From contig DAYJ01000082.1 of assembly GCA_002506875.1 (NCBI GenBank), positions 771-7,988 on the forward strand: a DNA stretch of 7,218 nucleotides, written 5' to 3'. The notes below the pieces were generated by a model. It saw only the letters and a list, made by a program, of their open reading frames with translations, was not told the DNA's origin and did not search any database. A program made the translations under genes and the position numbers. Source of the DNA: Euryarchaeota archaeon UBA40 (lineage in GTDB: Archaea > Thermoplasmatota > Poseidoniia > Poseidoniales > Thalassarchaeaceae). Each line of letters opens with the position of its first letter. Position 1 is the stretch's first letter. Below, in pieces: positions 1 through 6,006 of this stretch.

Positions 1-320
1 GGAACGAGAATCTCATCACCTGGAGCAAAGTGAAGGGATCGAAGTACAGTGTTGACACCACTTGTCGCATTTTCGACTAAGGCGATATCATCGGCATCAC
101 ATGCTAACATCTGAGCAAGTGCATGACGTGTATCAATCAGAGCCGATGGTAGAATCTCTTCAAAGAAGCGGACCGGTTCAGATTCCATCAGATTCTGCCA
201 ACGACGCTGTTCCTCAATGACTGCCCGGGGAGCTGCACCAAAAGAACCGTGATTGAGAAAGACGATATCTGGGTCAAGATCCCAATGTTGAGCGAGCACA
301 CTTCGTTGAGGGCGCGCCAT
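1..320 (-). CDS. Class V aminotransferase, isopenicillin-N-epimerase-like (N-terminal part; runs off the left edge)
   Basis: A reading frame on the minus strand opens at an ATG at 320-318 and stays open for 106 codons to the window edge, so the C-terminal part is missing. Seen directly: the N-terminus reads DPDIVFLNHGSFGAAPRAV (about residues 16-34), a signature of PLP-dependent class V aminotransferases of the isopenicillin N epimerase (CefD)-like group. It is followed by LVENATSGVNTV (about 81-92), the stretch that in this fold holds the cofactor phosphate (ATSG). The Schiff-base lysine would lie beyond the window, so catalytic competence cannot be judged. Members of this group include epimerases, cysteine desulfurase-like and kynureninase-like enzymes. 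The substrate cannot be inferred, and true beta-lactam epimerase activity is unlikely without neighbouring beta-lactam genes. The gene diverges from gpsA across about 100 bases. No Shine-Dalgarno site precedes the ATG. Confidence 0.85.
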   Translation of the reverse strand, partial: MARPQRSVLAQHWDLDPDIVFLNHGSFGAAPRAVIEEQRRWQNLMESEPVRFFEEILPSALIDTRHALAQMLACDADDIALVENATSGVNTVLRSLHFAPGDEILV

Positions 321-421
321 GATACTGTTTCTCACCGTGCCCTTACAGTCCTGCCGGAATTGGTCCCCTGACCCCAACTACATCCCCAACGGTCAAGACC
401 CCTTGAAACCGGACCTGCTCG
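321..421. promoter_or_regulatory. Divergent intergenic region between the aminotransferase and gpsA
   Basis: These 101 bases must carry the promoters of both divergent genes. They are GC-richer than the rest of the window. I see no convincing TATA box or BRE element about 26 bases upstream of either ATG, and no Shine-Dalgarno site next to either start. The promoters are therefore assigned by position only. Confidence 0.35.
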
Positions 422-1423
422 ATGGCGCGCATAGGCATCGTCGGTCTGGGGAACTGGGGCACTGCACTCGCTAAGGTATGGGGAGGCACTGGTCATTCAG
501 TAATGGGTTGGACCATAGAAGAGGAGGTCTATGCCTCGATTACATCGACTGGAATTAACGAGAAATACCTTCCAGGAGAAGTCCTTGAAAATGTAGAGGC
601 TACAATGGATCTCGCCACAATTTGTGATGCATCCGAAATTCTCGTACTCTCTCTCCCCTCAGGAGTTGTCCTAAGTGTCCTTGATGATGTAATTCCGCAT
701 CTGAGACCCTCACATGCCATACTCGATTTAGCGAAGGGGCTAGCTCCGGAAACTGAGGAGGAGCCATTCATCAGTGCGGTGATGGAAAAGAAACTGGCAG
801 CAGCAAAGTGCGCCAACCCCATCTTTGTGATGACTGGGCCAACAATTGCTCCAGAGGTGGCTCGCGGAGTAAGTACCATCGCTCTAATCGCAGCCCATGA
901 TAGAACAATGGCCCGCAGAATGGCTGACCGCCTTACAACGAAGACACTCAAGTTACATCCCGCAGATGACCCCTTAGGTGCCGAACTCTGGGGCGCATTC
1001 AAGAATCCGATAGCGCTTGCTTGTGGGATAGTCGACGGACTGGGGAATTCCTCTGGTGACAACCTCAAAGCGGCATTAGTAACCGCTGGTTTCCAAGAAG
1101 GACAGCGTCTTCTTCCGGCACTAGGTGCGAAACCAGAGACATCTAGTTCAGCGGCAGGTATTGGAGACCTCTATGTTACTTCCACAAGCCCAAGTAGCCG
1201 TAATCGAACCCTAGGTGAGATGATTGGCTCGGGACTCAGTCTTGAAGAGGCCCTTGCGAAGATGCATATGGTCGCTGAAGGTGTACGCGCTGCCCGAATG
1301 TTTCTGTCTAGAGCTGCTATGCTCGGAATTTCAACTCCATTTCTTCATGCATTGTGTGATCTTCTCGATGGAGGAATCGAAGTTGACGAAGCAATCGATC
1401 GGATGATCGAAACTGGAAATTAA
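422..1423 (+). CDS. gpsA: NAD(P)-dependent sn-glycerol-3-phosphate dehydrogenase
   Basis: The enzyme reduces dihydroxyacetone phosphate to sn-glycerol-3-phosphate in the cytoplasm, supplying the backbone of bacterial-type glycerolipids. The 333 residues match the usual GpsA length. Seen in the sequence: Rossmann nucleotide loop GLGNWG (8-13); NEKYLPG (46-52); the LAKGL lysine (K105); GPTIAPEVARG (139-149, canonical GPSFAKEVA); catalytic-domain segment AFKNPIALACGIVDGLG (192-208, with K194); AGIGDLYVTSTSP (245-257, with D249); the SRNR substrate-phosphate motif (259-262); and VAEGV (284-288). All expected catalytic and binding residues are present, so the protein should be active. The start at 422 sits 10 codons before the end of the nucleotide loop, as in the family; no Shine-Dalgarno site is visible. 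The next gene starts 38 bases downstream and may be cotranscribed. In an archaeon a bacterial-type GpsA is notable because archaeal lipids normally use sn-glycerol-1-phosphate. Confidence 0.95.
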   Translation: MARIGIVGLGNWGTALAKVWGGTGHSVMGWTIEEEVYASITSTGINEKYLPGEVLENVEATMDLATICDASEILVLSLPSGVVLSVLDDVIPHLRPSHAILDLAKGLAPETEEEPFISAVMEKKLAAAKCANPIFVMTGPTIAPEVARGVSTIALIAAHDRTMARRMADRLTTKTLKLHPADDPLGAELWGAFKNPIALACGIVDGLGNSSGDNLKAALVTAGFQEGQRLLPALGAKPETSSSAAGIGDLYVTSTSPSSRNRTLGEMIGSGLSLEEALAKMHMVAEGVRAARMFLSRAAMLGISTPFLHALCDLLDGGIEVDEAIDRMIETGN

Positions 1424-1461
1424 GCCGCGATGTTCATGCAGGAGGCCGTCATCCCGTCTAC

Positions 1462-1701
1462 ATGGCGATGGCGGACTTGACCAAGTTCGAGAAGCGAATT
1501 TTCAAGTGGATTTGCTTGGAGGACAACGACTTCGTCAACAATCCATGGTCTACTAAGAAGGCTGCCAAGGCATTCAAAGTTGATGAGGATGAAGTGTACG
1601 ATGCACTGGCTGCTCTTACTGAGAAGATTCCACACCATATCTATGTCCACTACAAGGACGGTGGAATACGAATCAAAGCAGAAGACCCTGAAGAGAATTA
1701 G
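1462..1701 (+). CDS. Small winged-helix-like protein of unknown function (79 aa)
   Basis: I do not recognise the family. The 79-residue product is charged and has a pattern suggestive of a helix-turn-helix. There is a first helix around TKFEKRIFKWICLE (7-20), then a segment STKKAAKAFKVDEDEVYDALAALTEK (about 30-55) that reads like the two helices of a winged helix, and a short beta hairpin IYVHYKDGGIRIKAE (60-74) that would form the wing. It could be a DNA-binding regulator or a protein-interaction module. There are no cysteine metal ligands (a single Cys), no signal peptide and no membrane segment. The start is uncertain: ATG codons lie at 1462 and 1468, and the only G-rich site (GGAGG, 1441-1445) is 16 bases from the first ATG, longer than normal. 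It follows gpsA by 38 bases on the same strand. An overlapping minus-strand frame (1420-1734) is less protein-like and was rejected. Confidence 0.6.
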   Translation: MAMADLTKFEKRIFKWICLEDNDFVNNPWSTKKAAKAFKVDEDEVYDALAALTEKIPHHIYVHYKDGGIRIKAEDPEEN

Positions 1702-1797
1702 ATGAGAATGGTGATTCTTGGCTTGAGAAATCAATACGCCGCATCATTCAGAATTGGTTACTTTCGGGGGTAATCGTGTAATTTCTCCAGTCCTGTT

Positions 1798-1808
1798 CAA
1801 GTATTATG
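1798..1808 (+). promoter_or_regulatory. Possible TATA-box region for the cold-shock gene
   Basis: The AT-rich stretch CAAGTATTATG is centred about 24 bases upstream of the ATG at 1827. That is near the spacing of an archaeal TATA box to the transcription start of a leaderless mRNA. No Shine-Dalgarno site precedes 1827, which fits leaderless translation. The box is not a strong consensus match, so this is tentative. Confidence 0.25.
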
Positions 1809-1826
1809 TCGAAGCGCCAACGAACT

Positions 1827-2018
1827 ATGGCACAAGGAACAGTAAAGTGGTTCAATCAGACAAAGGGGTTCGGTTTCATCGAACAAGAGGAAGGAGACGA
1901 TCTATTCGTCCACAAGAGCCAAGTCGAGGGAACTATCAGAGACGGTGACTCAGTAGAATTCGATGTCGGCGAAGGCCCTAAGGGACCGAACGCAATCAAC
2001 GTCCGAAAGATTGAGTGA
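1827..2018 (+). CDS. Cold-shock-domain protein, CspA family (63 aa)
   Basis: A single five-stranded cold-shock (OB-fold) domain that binds single-stranded RNA or DNA, acting as an RNA chaperone in the cytoplasm. Counting from the ATG at 1827, the sequence opens MAQGTVKWFN. It contains the RNP1 motif KGFGFIEQ (about residues 13-20) and the RNP2-like motif DLFVHKSQV (about 26-34), in which Leu replaces the more common Val or Ile. It ends with GPKGPNAINVRKIE, the usual last strand. An in-frame ATG at 1806 would add seven residues (MSKRQRT). I prefer 1827 because cold-shock proteins start M-A/S-x-G-T-V-K-W and because an AT-rich element lies at the right distance upstream. The gene is preceded by 125 bases without a gene, so it probably has its own promoter. 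Its 3' end faces phnE. Confidence 0.93.
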   Translation: MAQGTVKWFNQTKGFGFIEQEEGDDLFVHKSQVEGTIRDGDSVEFDVGEGPKGPNAINVRKIE

Positions 2019-2070
2019 ACCCGATTTTTGTAATTTCAGAAGAGAGGTTAGTGGTAACTCTAGACCTGCC
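2019..2070. terminator. Convergent intergenic region: oligo-T run and small hairpin
   Basis: The gap between the stop codons of the cold-shock gene (plus) and phnE (minus) contains a T5 run at 2025-2029 followed by TAATTT. This resembles the oligo-T signals that end transcription in archaea on the plus strand. A weak hairpin follows at 2043-2061: AGAG-G-TTA, loop GTGG, TAA-CTCT, a seven-pair stem with one bulged G. It has no U-run after it in either direction, so it is not a classical intrinsic terminator. For the minus-strand operon I see no clear T-run. Confidence 0.35.
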
Positions 2071-3069
2071 TCAATCCTCTTTATTCCTCAGCATAGAAGG
2101 CGGAAGCAAAATTGACCACCAAGATGGGCGCCTTACATCGCCATCCTCGGTAAACAAAGATCGAGCATAAATGGAGACCACATCTAGAATCAATACTACA
2201 ATGAAGATAATAATCAGGTAAGCGATTACCTTGTCATATTGTAGGAATTTGAGATAGAGATTGATGTAATATCCGATTCCACCTGCACCAACGATTCCAA
2301 TCACAGTTCCATGTCTGAAATTGTATTCAAACATGAAGATCACTTGCGAGATCAGACCATTGGCGGACTCAGGGAGAATTACACCAAAAGAACGCTCGAA
2401 CCATCCATGTCCCATCGCCTTGGATGCTTCCAAAGGTCCGCGATCGATACCTTCGATGGTTTCGTACTGTAGTTTACCGAGATACCCGATCGTATAGACA
2501 GTCATAGCTAATATTCCGGATAATGGCCCGAAACCTATCACGATAACGAAGAAAAGAGCCCAAATTATACTTGGCAAACTTCGAGACCCTGCGAGTAAGA
2601 AACGAGCAGGGTAACTAACCCAATTAGGGCTAAGATTACGGGAAGCGAGCAATGACAATGGGAACGATATCGTCATACCTAGAATAGTTGCAACGAATGC
2701 AATTTTGAGAGTCTCAATCATACCCAACCATGCTGTTGAGCAGGTGAAAGATAGGCCTGGAGCCGCCAAACAAGGAGGGTATGCTTGTGCTTCAATAACA
2801 CTCCAGTCAGGAGGCCACAGAGATTCTTGGAAGAAGGTAACCAGATTGTTATTCGTATTCGCTAATCGCCCCCAGTTGGGATCCATGCTGTTTGTTACTC
2901 GAAAAGCTACAACTAACAAGCCGATAAACAGGAGAAACCAACGAGAAGAGTACCAGAATCTAGAGGCAATGGCAATAAAATCCACTTTAGATTCAATTGA
3001 ATCGCCTGAGGTTACTTGATCACCATCTACATCTCTCGATTTAGATTCTTTAGAACCAGAGTCGCTCAT
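2071..3069 (-). CDS. phnE: Phosphonate-type ABC transporter permease (PhnE-like)
   Basis: Membrane permease of the PhnCDE family, which imports phosphonates, phosphite or related oxyanions. Seen: a polar N-terminus (1-40), a first membrane helix (about 43-57), an outer loop, then the transporter core. The core starts GMIETLKIAFVATILG (116-131) and includes RSLPSIIWALFFVIVIGFGPLSG (163-185). The cytoplasmic ATPase-contact (EAA) loop is EGIDRGPLEASKAMGHGWF (206-224), and NFRHGTVIGIVGAGGIG (250-266) is a hallmark of PhnE. At 332 residues it is longer than I expect for the family. The excess lies in the N-terminal tail and in the loop after WPPDWS (85-90), where a Cys pair (C100, C110) could form a disulfide outside the membrane. 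The start is supported by AAGGAG (3078-3083) eight bases upstream, and its ATG overlaps the phnC stop as ATGA. No phnD lies in the window, so the substrate is open. Confidence 0.85.
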   Translation of the reverse strand: MSDSGSKESKSRDVDGDQVTSGDSIESKVDFIAIASRFWYSSRWFLLFIGLLVVAFRVTNSMDPNWGRLANTNNNLVTFFQESLWPPDWSVIEAQAYPPCLAAPGLSFTCSTAWLGMIETLKIAFVATILGMTISFPLSLLASRNLSPNWVSYPARFLLAGSRSLPSIIWALFFVIVIGFGPLSGILAMTVYTIGYLGKLQYETIEGIDRGPLEASKAMGHGWFERSFGVILPESANGLISQVIFMFEYNFRHGTVIGIVGAGGIGYYINLYLKFLQYDKVIAYLIIIFIVVLILDVVSIYARSLFTEDGDVRRPSWWSILLPPSMLRNKED

Positions 3070-3785
3070 ATGTCCAACTCCTTATCTAAACGCATGGAAA
3101 TCTGCATAGCAATTGGTTGATCGACAAATGGATTTAATTGGCCATCATCGAGAATAAGAAGGTGGTCCGCCATCCTCTTAGCACGCGATATATCGTGTTC
3201 CACTACGATTAACGTCGCATTATTTGTACGAACATAATTGGTGACCTTGGATAGGACGCTTTCCATTGTTTCTTCATCTAATTCTCCAAGGAATTCATCA
3301 GCAAGAATGATCGACGGTTGTTGAGCCAGTGTCCTTGCGGTTGCAACGCGCCTCTGTTGACCCCCAGATAAAAGTCGAATTGGAGTTCTTTTTTTCTCAC
3401 TAATACCCATTGCATCAATCGATTCTAATGTACGACGTCTGGCCTCAAATGAAAACGGGAACCAGGCGCCAGCAGTACTTGTCAAGGCCCCCAGTAACAC
3501 ATTGTGGTAGACAGATGCATGCCGGATGAGGCCAAGCCTTTGAGGGATGTATCCAAGTTCACCACGAGATGCCTTGCTATTTCGACCAAAGAGGGTCATT
3601 TCTCCATCAAGCATTGGAACGAGGCCTGCAATCGTACGGAGAAGTGTTGTCTTACCAATACCAGATGGGCCTGCAATAGCTACTATCTCACCCTGATTGA
3701 CGTCCAGATTTAGATTTTTGATCAGTGGGTTATCGGGTGAGAAACCTATCGATGCATTCTCGAGATGGATCACAGATTTAGACAT
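3066..3785 (-). CDS. phnC: Phosphonate-type ABC transporter ATP-binding protein (PhnC-like)
   Basis: Cytoplasmic ATPase that powers the PhnE-like permease encoded directly downstream. Seen in order: Walker A GPSGIGKT (39-46), Q-loop glutamine (Q82 in YIPQRLGLI), a PhnC-typical helical insertion with VYHNVLLGAL (92-101), signature LSGGQQRR (139-146), Walker B SIILADE (158-164), D-loop ELD (168-170) and switch histidine H197 in VVEHD. All ATPase residues are present, so it should be active. Two details are atypical for PhnC as I know it: ADEF replaces the usual ADEP after the Walker B glutamate, and Walker A has GIGKT rather than GAGKS. At 239 residues it is slightly short. No Shine-Dalgarno site precedes the ATG at 3785, unlike the genes on either side, which suggests that a new transcript begins here. 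The upstream gap holds a palindrome. Assignment to PhnC rather than another small-solute ATPase leans on the PhnE partner. Confidence 0.82.
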   Translation of the reverse strand: MSKSVIHLENASIGFSPDNPLIKNLNLDVNQGEIVAIAGPSGIGKTTLLRTIAGLVPMLDGEMTLFGRNSKASRGELGYIPQRLGLIRHASVYHNVLLGALTSTAGAWFPFSFEARRRTLESIDAMGISEKKRTPIRLLSGGQQRRVATARTLAQQPSIILADEFLGELDEETMESVLSKVTNYVRTNNATLIVVEHDISRAKRMADHLLILDDGQLNPFVDQPIAMQISMRLDKELDI

Positions 3786-3814
3786 AAAACCACGAACCTG
3801 AAATCATGCCTAAC

Positions 3815-3841
3815 TAGAGTTTATGGCTAGCCTAAATTCTA
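3815..3841 (-). promoter_or_regulatory. 27-base imperfect palindrome, DtxR/IdeR-like operator candidate upstream of phnC
   Basis: On the plus strand the left arm TAGAGTTTATGGC and the right arm GCCTAAATTCTA flank a central TA. The arms pair over 12 positions with one bulged T and one G-T pair, and the core GGCTAGCC (3825-3832) is a perfect palindrome. Read on the minus strand the core is TTTAGGCTAGCCATAAA. This closely resembles the TTAGG...CCTAA half-site pattern known from DtxR/IdeR/MDR1-type iron- or manganese-dependent repressors. A further half site GCCTAA lies at 3808-3813, 22 bases from the identical one at 3830-3835, or about two DNA turns. CATAAA within the dyad could be the TATA element of phnC, with a start about ten bases before the ATG; repressor binding would then block the promoter. 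The site could instead end the upstream operon, but no U-run follows it. Confidence 0.5.
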
Positions 3842-3879
3842 CGAATCAGACAACTGATTTAGTCATCACCATCGGCCGG

Positions 3880-4701
3880 TCATACCTTTGAACGTGCGAT
3901 TTTCACCAAATTGACCATGGCACTTCTAACGTCATCTGGATTATCGCATGTATCCTCAAACGCAACTCGGATGGGACGTCTACCATCCGCTGTCATCACC
4001 GACATCTCAAACCCATACCGGTCCACACCCGTCATCACAGGTTCTGTAGCATCAGTTGCCTTCGACATAGTGTGGCAAATCAATAGCATAGCATCCTGAT
4101 GATCATCATTCATGTGTTCGATTATCCCGTCTGCAGACGAATACAATGGATCTGGTTCAGCCTCTGCCCAATCCACATCTCCGAACCACGACATACGACC
4201 AAAACCTCCGATATACCGTACCGAATCTACCTTGAGACGGAAAAATAGGAAATCACCGAAATCGACATAGAATTTTGAATCCGGATGCCGTTGAACAAAG
4301 ATTTCCTTCAAGCGGGGCCGTTCATCATCCGAAACTTGTTCACAAATTCCAACTAATGTCACCCGACCCAAAGCAAGTGGGTTACCATCTCCCCCTTCTG
4401 CAACCAAAAGTGAGGATTTAGAATTCTGAAGCAGATTCTTTGTGTGTTCTGCTAGTCGACTTATCAAAAAGATAGGAGACTCGCCATCCATTGCGAATGT
4501 AACAAATGAACCGTAAGGATGACCCTCATGGCCATGTGAAATCGTGCACAGTGTTGCAGTACCTACTCTCTCAATAAGAGTCCTAGCTTGTTCAGCGTGT
4601 GAGGAGGTAGCCACATCTGGATCATACAACAACTCCTGTTGCCTTGTACTCGCACCCTTAGGAGGAGCATGACGAGGTATGTCATCTGATTTTTCAGTCA
4701 T
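3880..4701 (-). CDS. HugZ-like protein: FMN-binding split barrel + C-terminal DUF2470 domain
   Basis: 273 residues with two recognisable parts. Residues about 36-170 form a pyridoxamine-phosphate-oxidase-like split barrel: TATLCTISHGHEGHPYGSFV (48-67), then FLISRLAEHTKNLLQNSKSSLLV (78-100), and YIGGFGRMSW (163-172), a signature of this group. Residues about 188-270 form a DUF2470 domain recognisable by ADGIIEHMNDDHQDAMLLIC (190-209). The combination is typical of the HugZ/HutZ-like family, whose studied members bind and degrade heme, and of related plant heme-pathway proteins. In Helicobacter HugZ, as I recall, the DUF2470-like part is N-terminal and the heme ligand is in a C-terminal loop. 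The order here is the reverse, so heme oxygenase activity is plausible but not shown. A strong Shine-Dalgarno site GGGTGA (4707-4712) supports the start. It lies 26 bases after a flavodoxin gene, in an operon with an iron-chelate type importer, which favours a heme-iron role. Confidence 0.8.
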   Translation of the reverse strand: MTEKSDDIPRHAPPKGASTRQQELLYDPDVATSSHAEQARTLIERVGTATLCTISHGHEGHPYGSFVTFAMDGESPIFLISRLAEHTKNLLQNSKSSLLVAEGGDGNPLALGRVTLVGICEQVSDDERPRLKEIFVQRHPDSKFYVDFGDFLFFRLKVDSVRYIGGFGRMSWFGDVDWAEAEPDPLYSSADGIIEHMNDDHQDAMLLICHTMSKATDATEPVMTGVDRYGFEMSVMTADGRRPIRVAFEDTCDNPDDVRSAMVNLVKIARSKV

Positions 4702-4727
4702 TCAATTCACCCAAGAAATGAGGATCA

Positions 4728-5180
4728 TCACACATTCTGGAATGCTTCCAATGCAGACTGAAGCCACTCTTCTGTGAAATCTTCAAAATCTGTGTCAAGG
4801 TCGATTCTTTCCGCGACACGATTCCCGCCCTTTTCCTCAAGAACCGCATCCCATTGCTTTCCAGATTCGCAGAACATTTCGTAGGCGGTATCCCCTAATG
4901 CTAGGACTGCAAAGTTTACACCATCCATAGAACCACCATCTGCATCCTCCACAGATTCATACAAATCTTCAGCATTCATCGGCTGATCACCATCGCCCCA
5001 GGTGCTGCAAGTTACTAGGAGACGTGTGGCTCCAGAAAGATCATCCACACTCAAATCATCCATATCATGCATAGTAGCATTCAAACCATAATCTGGCGCC
5101 ATTCGTTGAGCATCTTCAGCAACCATTTCTGCATTTCCTGTTTCTGTTCCAAAAATAATCATTAGTTCTTTTTCTGTCAT
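4728..5180 (-). CDS. Flavodoxin (CysJ/MioC-like)
   Basis: A 150-residue single-domain flavodoxin, an FMN-carrying soluble electron carrier. Seen: phosphate-binding loop FGTETGNAE (10-18); FMN loop TCSTWGDGDQPMNA (57-70), where W61 would stack on the isoalloxazine ring; and the second FMN loop ALGDTAYEMFCESGKQWD (94-111). These loops resemble the flavodoxin domains of sulfite reductase CysJ and MioC more than classical long flavodoxins. The surface is strongly acidic (many D and E), usual for electron-carrier flavodoxins. The start is fixed by GGTGA (5185-5189), four bases before the ATG. It lies 19 bases after the fecE-type gene and 26 before the HugZ-like gene, so it is probably cotranscribed with both. 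Its position suggests a role as electron donor for release of iron from the imported compound, possibly to the HugZ-like protein. That partnership is inferred only. Confidence 0.92.
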   Translation of the reverse strand: MTEKELMIIFGTETGNAEMVAEDAQRMAPDYGLNATMHDMDDLSVDDLSGATRLLVTCSTWGDGDQPMNAEDLYESVEDADGGSMDGVNFAVLALGDTAYEMFCESGKQWDAVLEEKGGNRVAERIDLDTDFEDFTEEWLQSALEAFQNV

Positions 5181-5199
5181 TTTTTCACCACTTTAAGTT

Positions 5200-6006
5200 T
5201 CAATTTCCCGCCGACTCGTCATTGGGGATATCGAGAATATGTATCCTCATCGGTGCACTATCAGTCGATGATATCAACTCACTGGTCACACCGAAAACTT
5301 CGGAGATATTTTCCTTACTAAATACCTCTTCAGGAGGGCCAAATGCTTTCATTTTCCCATCATGCAACATGAGAATCAAGTCTGCAAATCTAGCAGCCAT
5401 ATTCAAATCGTGGATTGCGATTAAAGCCGAACAATTGTTGTCCTTGTTGTCGACAAGTTTGCGGATTGACTTCATCACAACAATTTGATTTTTGAGATCA
5501 AGATCACTGGTTGGTTCATCCAAGAGAAACAATGAGGGGTTTTGGGCAACAGCCTTTGCAATAATCACCCGTTGCCTCTCTCCTCCCGACAACTGATCGA
5601 ACCTTCTGAAGGCAAAATCTTCCAAATCAAACAACGATATGGTCTCAGACACAATATCCCTGTCTCCATCACTAATTCGCCAAGAAATGTATGGTCTTCT
5701 TCCAAGCATAACTACATCATAAACATCTAATGGGAAACTCGTAGATACCGACTGTGGAACATAGGATACTTGTTTCGCTAATTCAAGAAGAGGCATCTTA
5801 CTAACGTCCTCAGAATTGATAACTACACTTCCTGAAGATGGAGCGAGTATACGATTCAGGCATTTCATAAGTGTTGATTTACCCGCACCATTTACACCGA
5901 CTATAGCGACAATTTGGCGGGGTTGAATATCAAAACCGACTTCAGAAAAAACTGGAGATTCACCCCAACTGAAACTCAAATTCTTCGCCTCAAGTATCGA
6001 ATTCAA
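5200..6006 (-). CDS. Iron-chelate/heme/corrinoid-type ABC transporter ATP-binding protein (FecE/BtuD/HmuV family), TTG start
   Basis: ATPase of the FecCD-type importer encoded just upstream. Seen in order: Walker A GVNGAGKST (37-45), Q-loop Q85 in YVPQS, the family segment VYDVVMLGRRPYI (95-107), signature LSGGERQR (139-146), Walker B LFLLDE (159-164), D-loop SDLD (167-170) and switch histidine H199 in IAIHDLN. The length (268) matches the family. The start must be the TTG at 6006-6004. An in-frame stop lies only four codons upstream, and the first internal ATG would fall after Walker A. A run of six G (6014-6019, minus strand) seven bases upstream can act as a ribosome-binding site, and the TTGA overlap with the permease stop implies translational coupling. 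The substrate (heme, siderophore or vitamin B12) cannot be told from the ATPase. The flavodoxin and HugZ-like genes downstream favour heme or an iron chelate. Confidence 0.92.
   Translation of the reverse strand: MNSILEAKNLSFSWGESPVFSEVGFDIQPRQIVAIVGVNGAGKSTLMKCLNRILAPSSGSVVINSEDVSKMPLLELAKQVSYVPQSVSTSFPLDVYDVVMLGRRPYISWRISDGDRDIVSETISLFDLEDFAFRRFDQLSGGERQRVIIAKAVAQNPSLFLLDEPTSDLDLKNQIVVMKSIRKLVDNKDNNCSALIAIHDLNMAARFADLILMLHDGKMKAFGPPEEVFSKENISEVFGVTSELISSTDSAPMRIHILDIPNDESAGN

Noticed and set aside
312..430. 9-base inverted repeat (GCGCGCCAT at 312-320 and ATGGCGCGC at 422-430) flanking the divergent intergenic region
   Set aside because: Both copies are start codons followed by Ala-Arg codons. 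The symmetry is explained by two divergent proteins that both begin M-A-R.
529..1068. 179-codon open frame on the minus strand opposite gpsA
   Set aside because: It lies entirely inside gpsA, whose motifs are unambiguous, and its translation is Ser/Arg-rich with no recognisable domain.
1420..1734. 104-codon open frame on the minus strand opposite the small winged-helix-like gene
   Set aside because: Hydrophobic and Ser-rich translation without domain features. The plus-strand frame has a better amino-acid pattern and fits the gene direction.
1754..1948. 64-codon plus-strand frame overlapping the cold-shock gene
   Set aside because: Out of frame with the clear cold-shock domain; its Arg-rich second half is the shifted reading of that gene.
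2043..2061. Short hairpin between the cold-shock gene and phnE as a bidirectional terminator
   Set aside because: Only seven pairs with a bulge and no T-run after it on either strand. The T5 run at 2025-2029 precedes it instead.
3815..3841. Palindrome as an intrinsic terminator of the heme-type operon
   Set aside because: No U-run follows the dyad in the minus-strand transcript, and the loop is too tight for a typical terminator. The operator reading fits better, though it is not proven.
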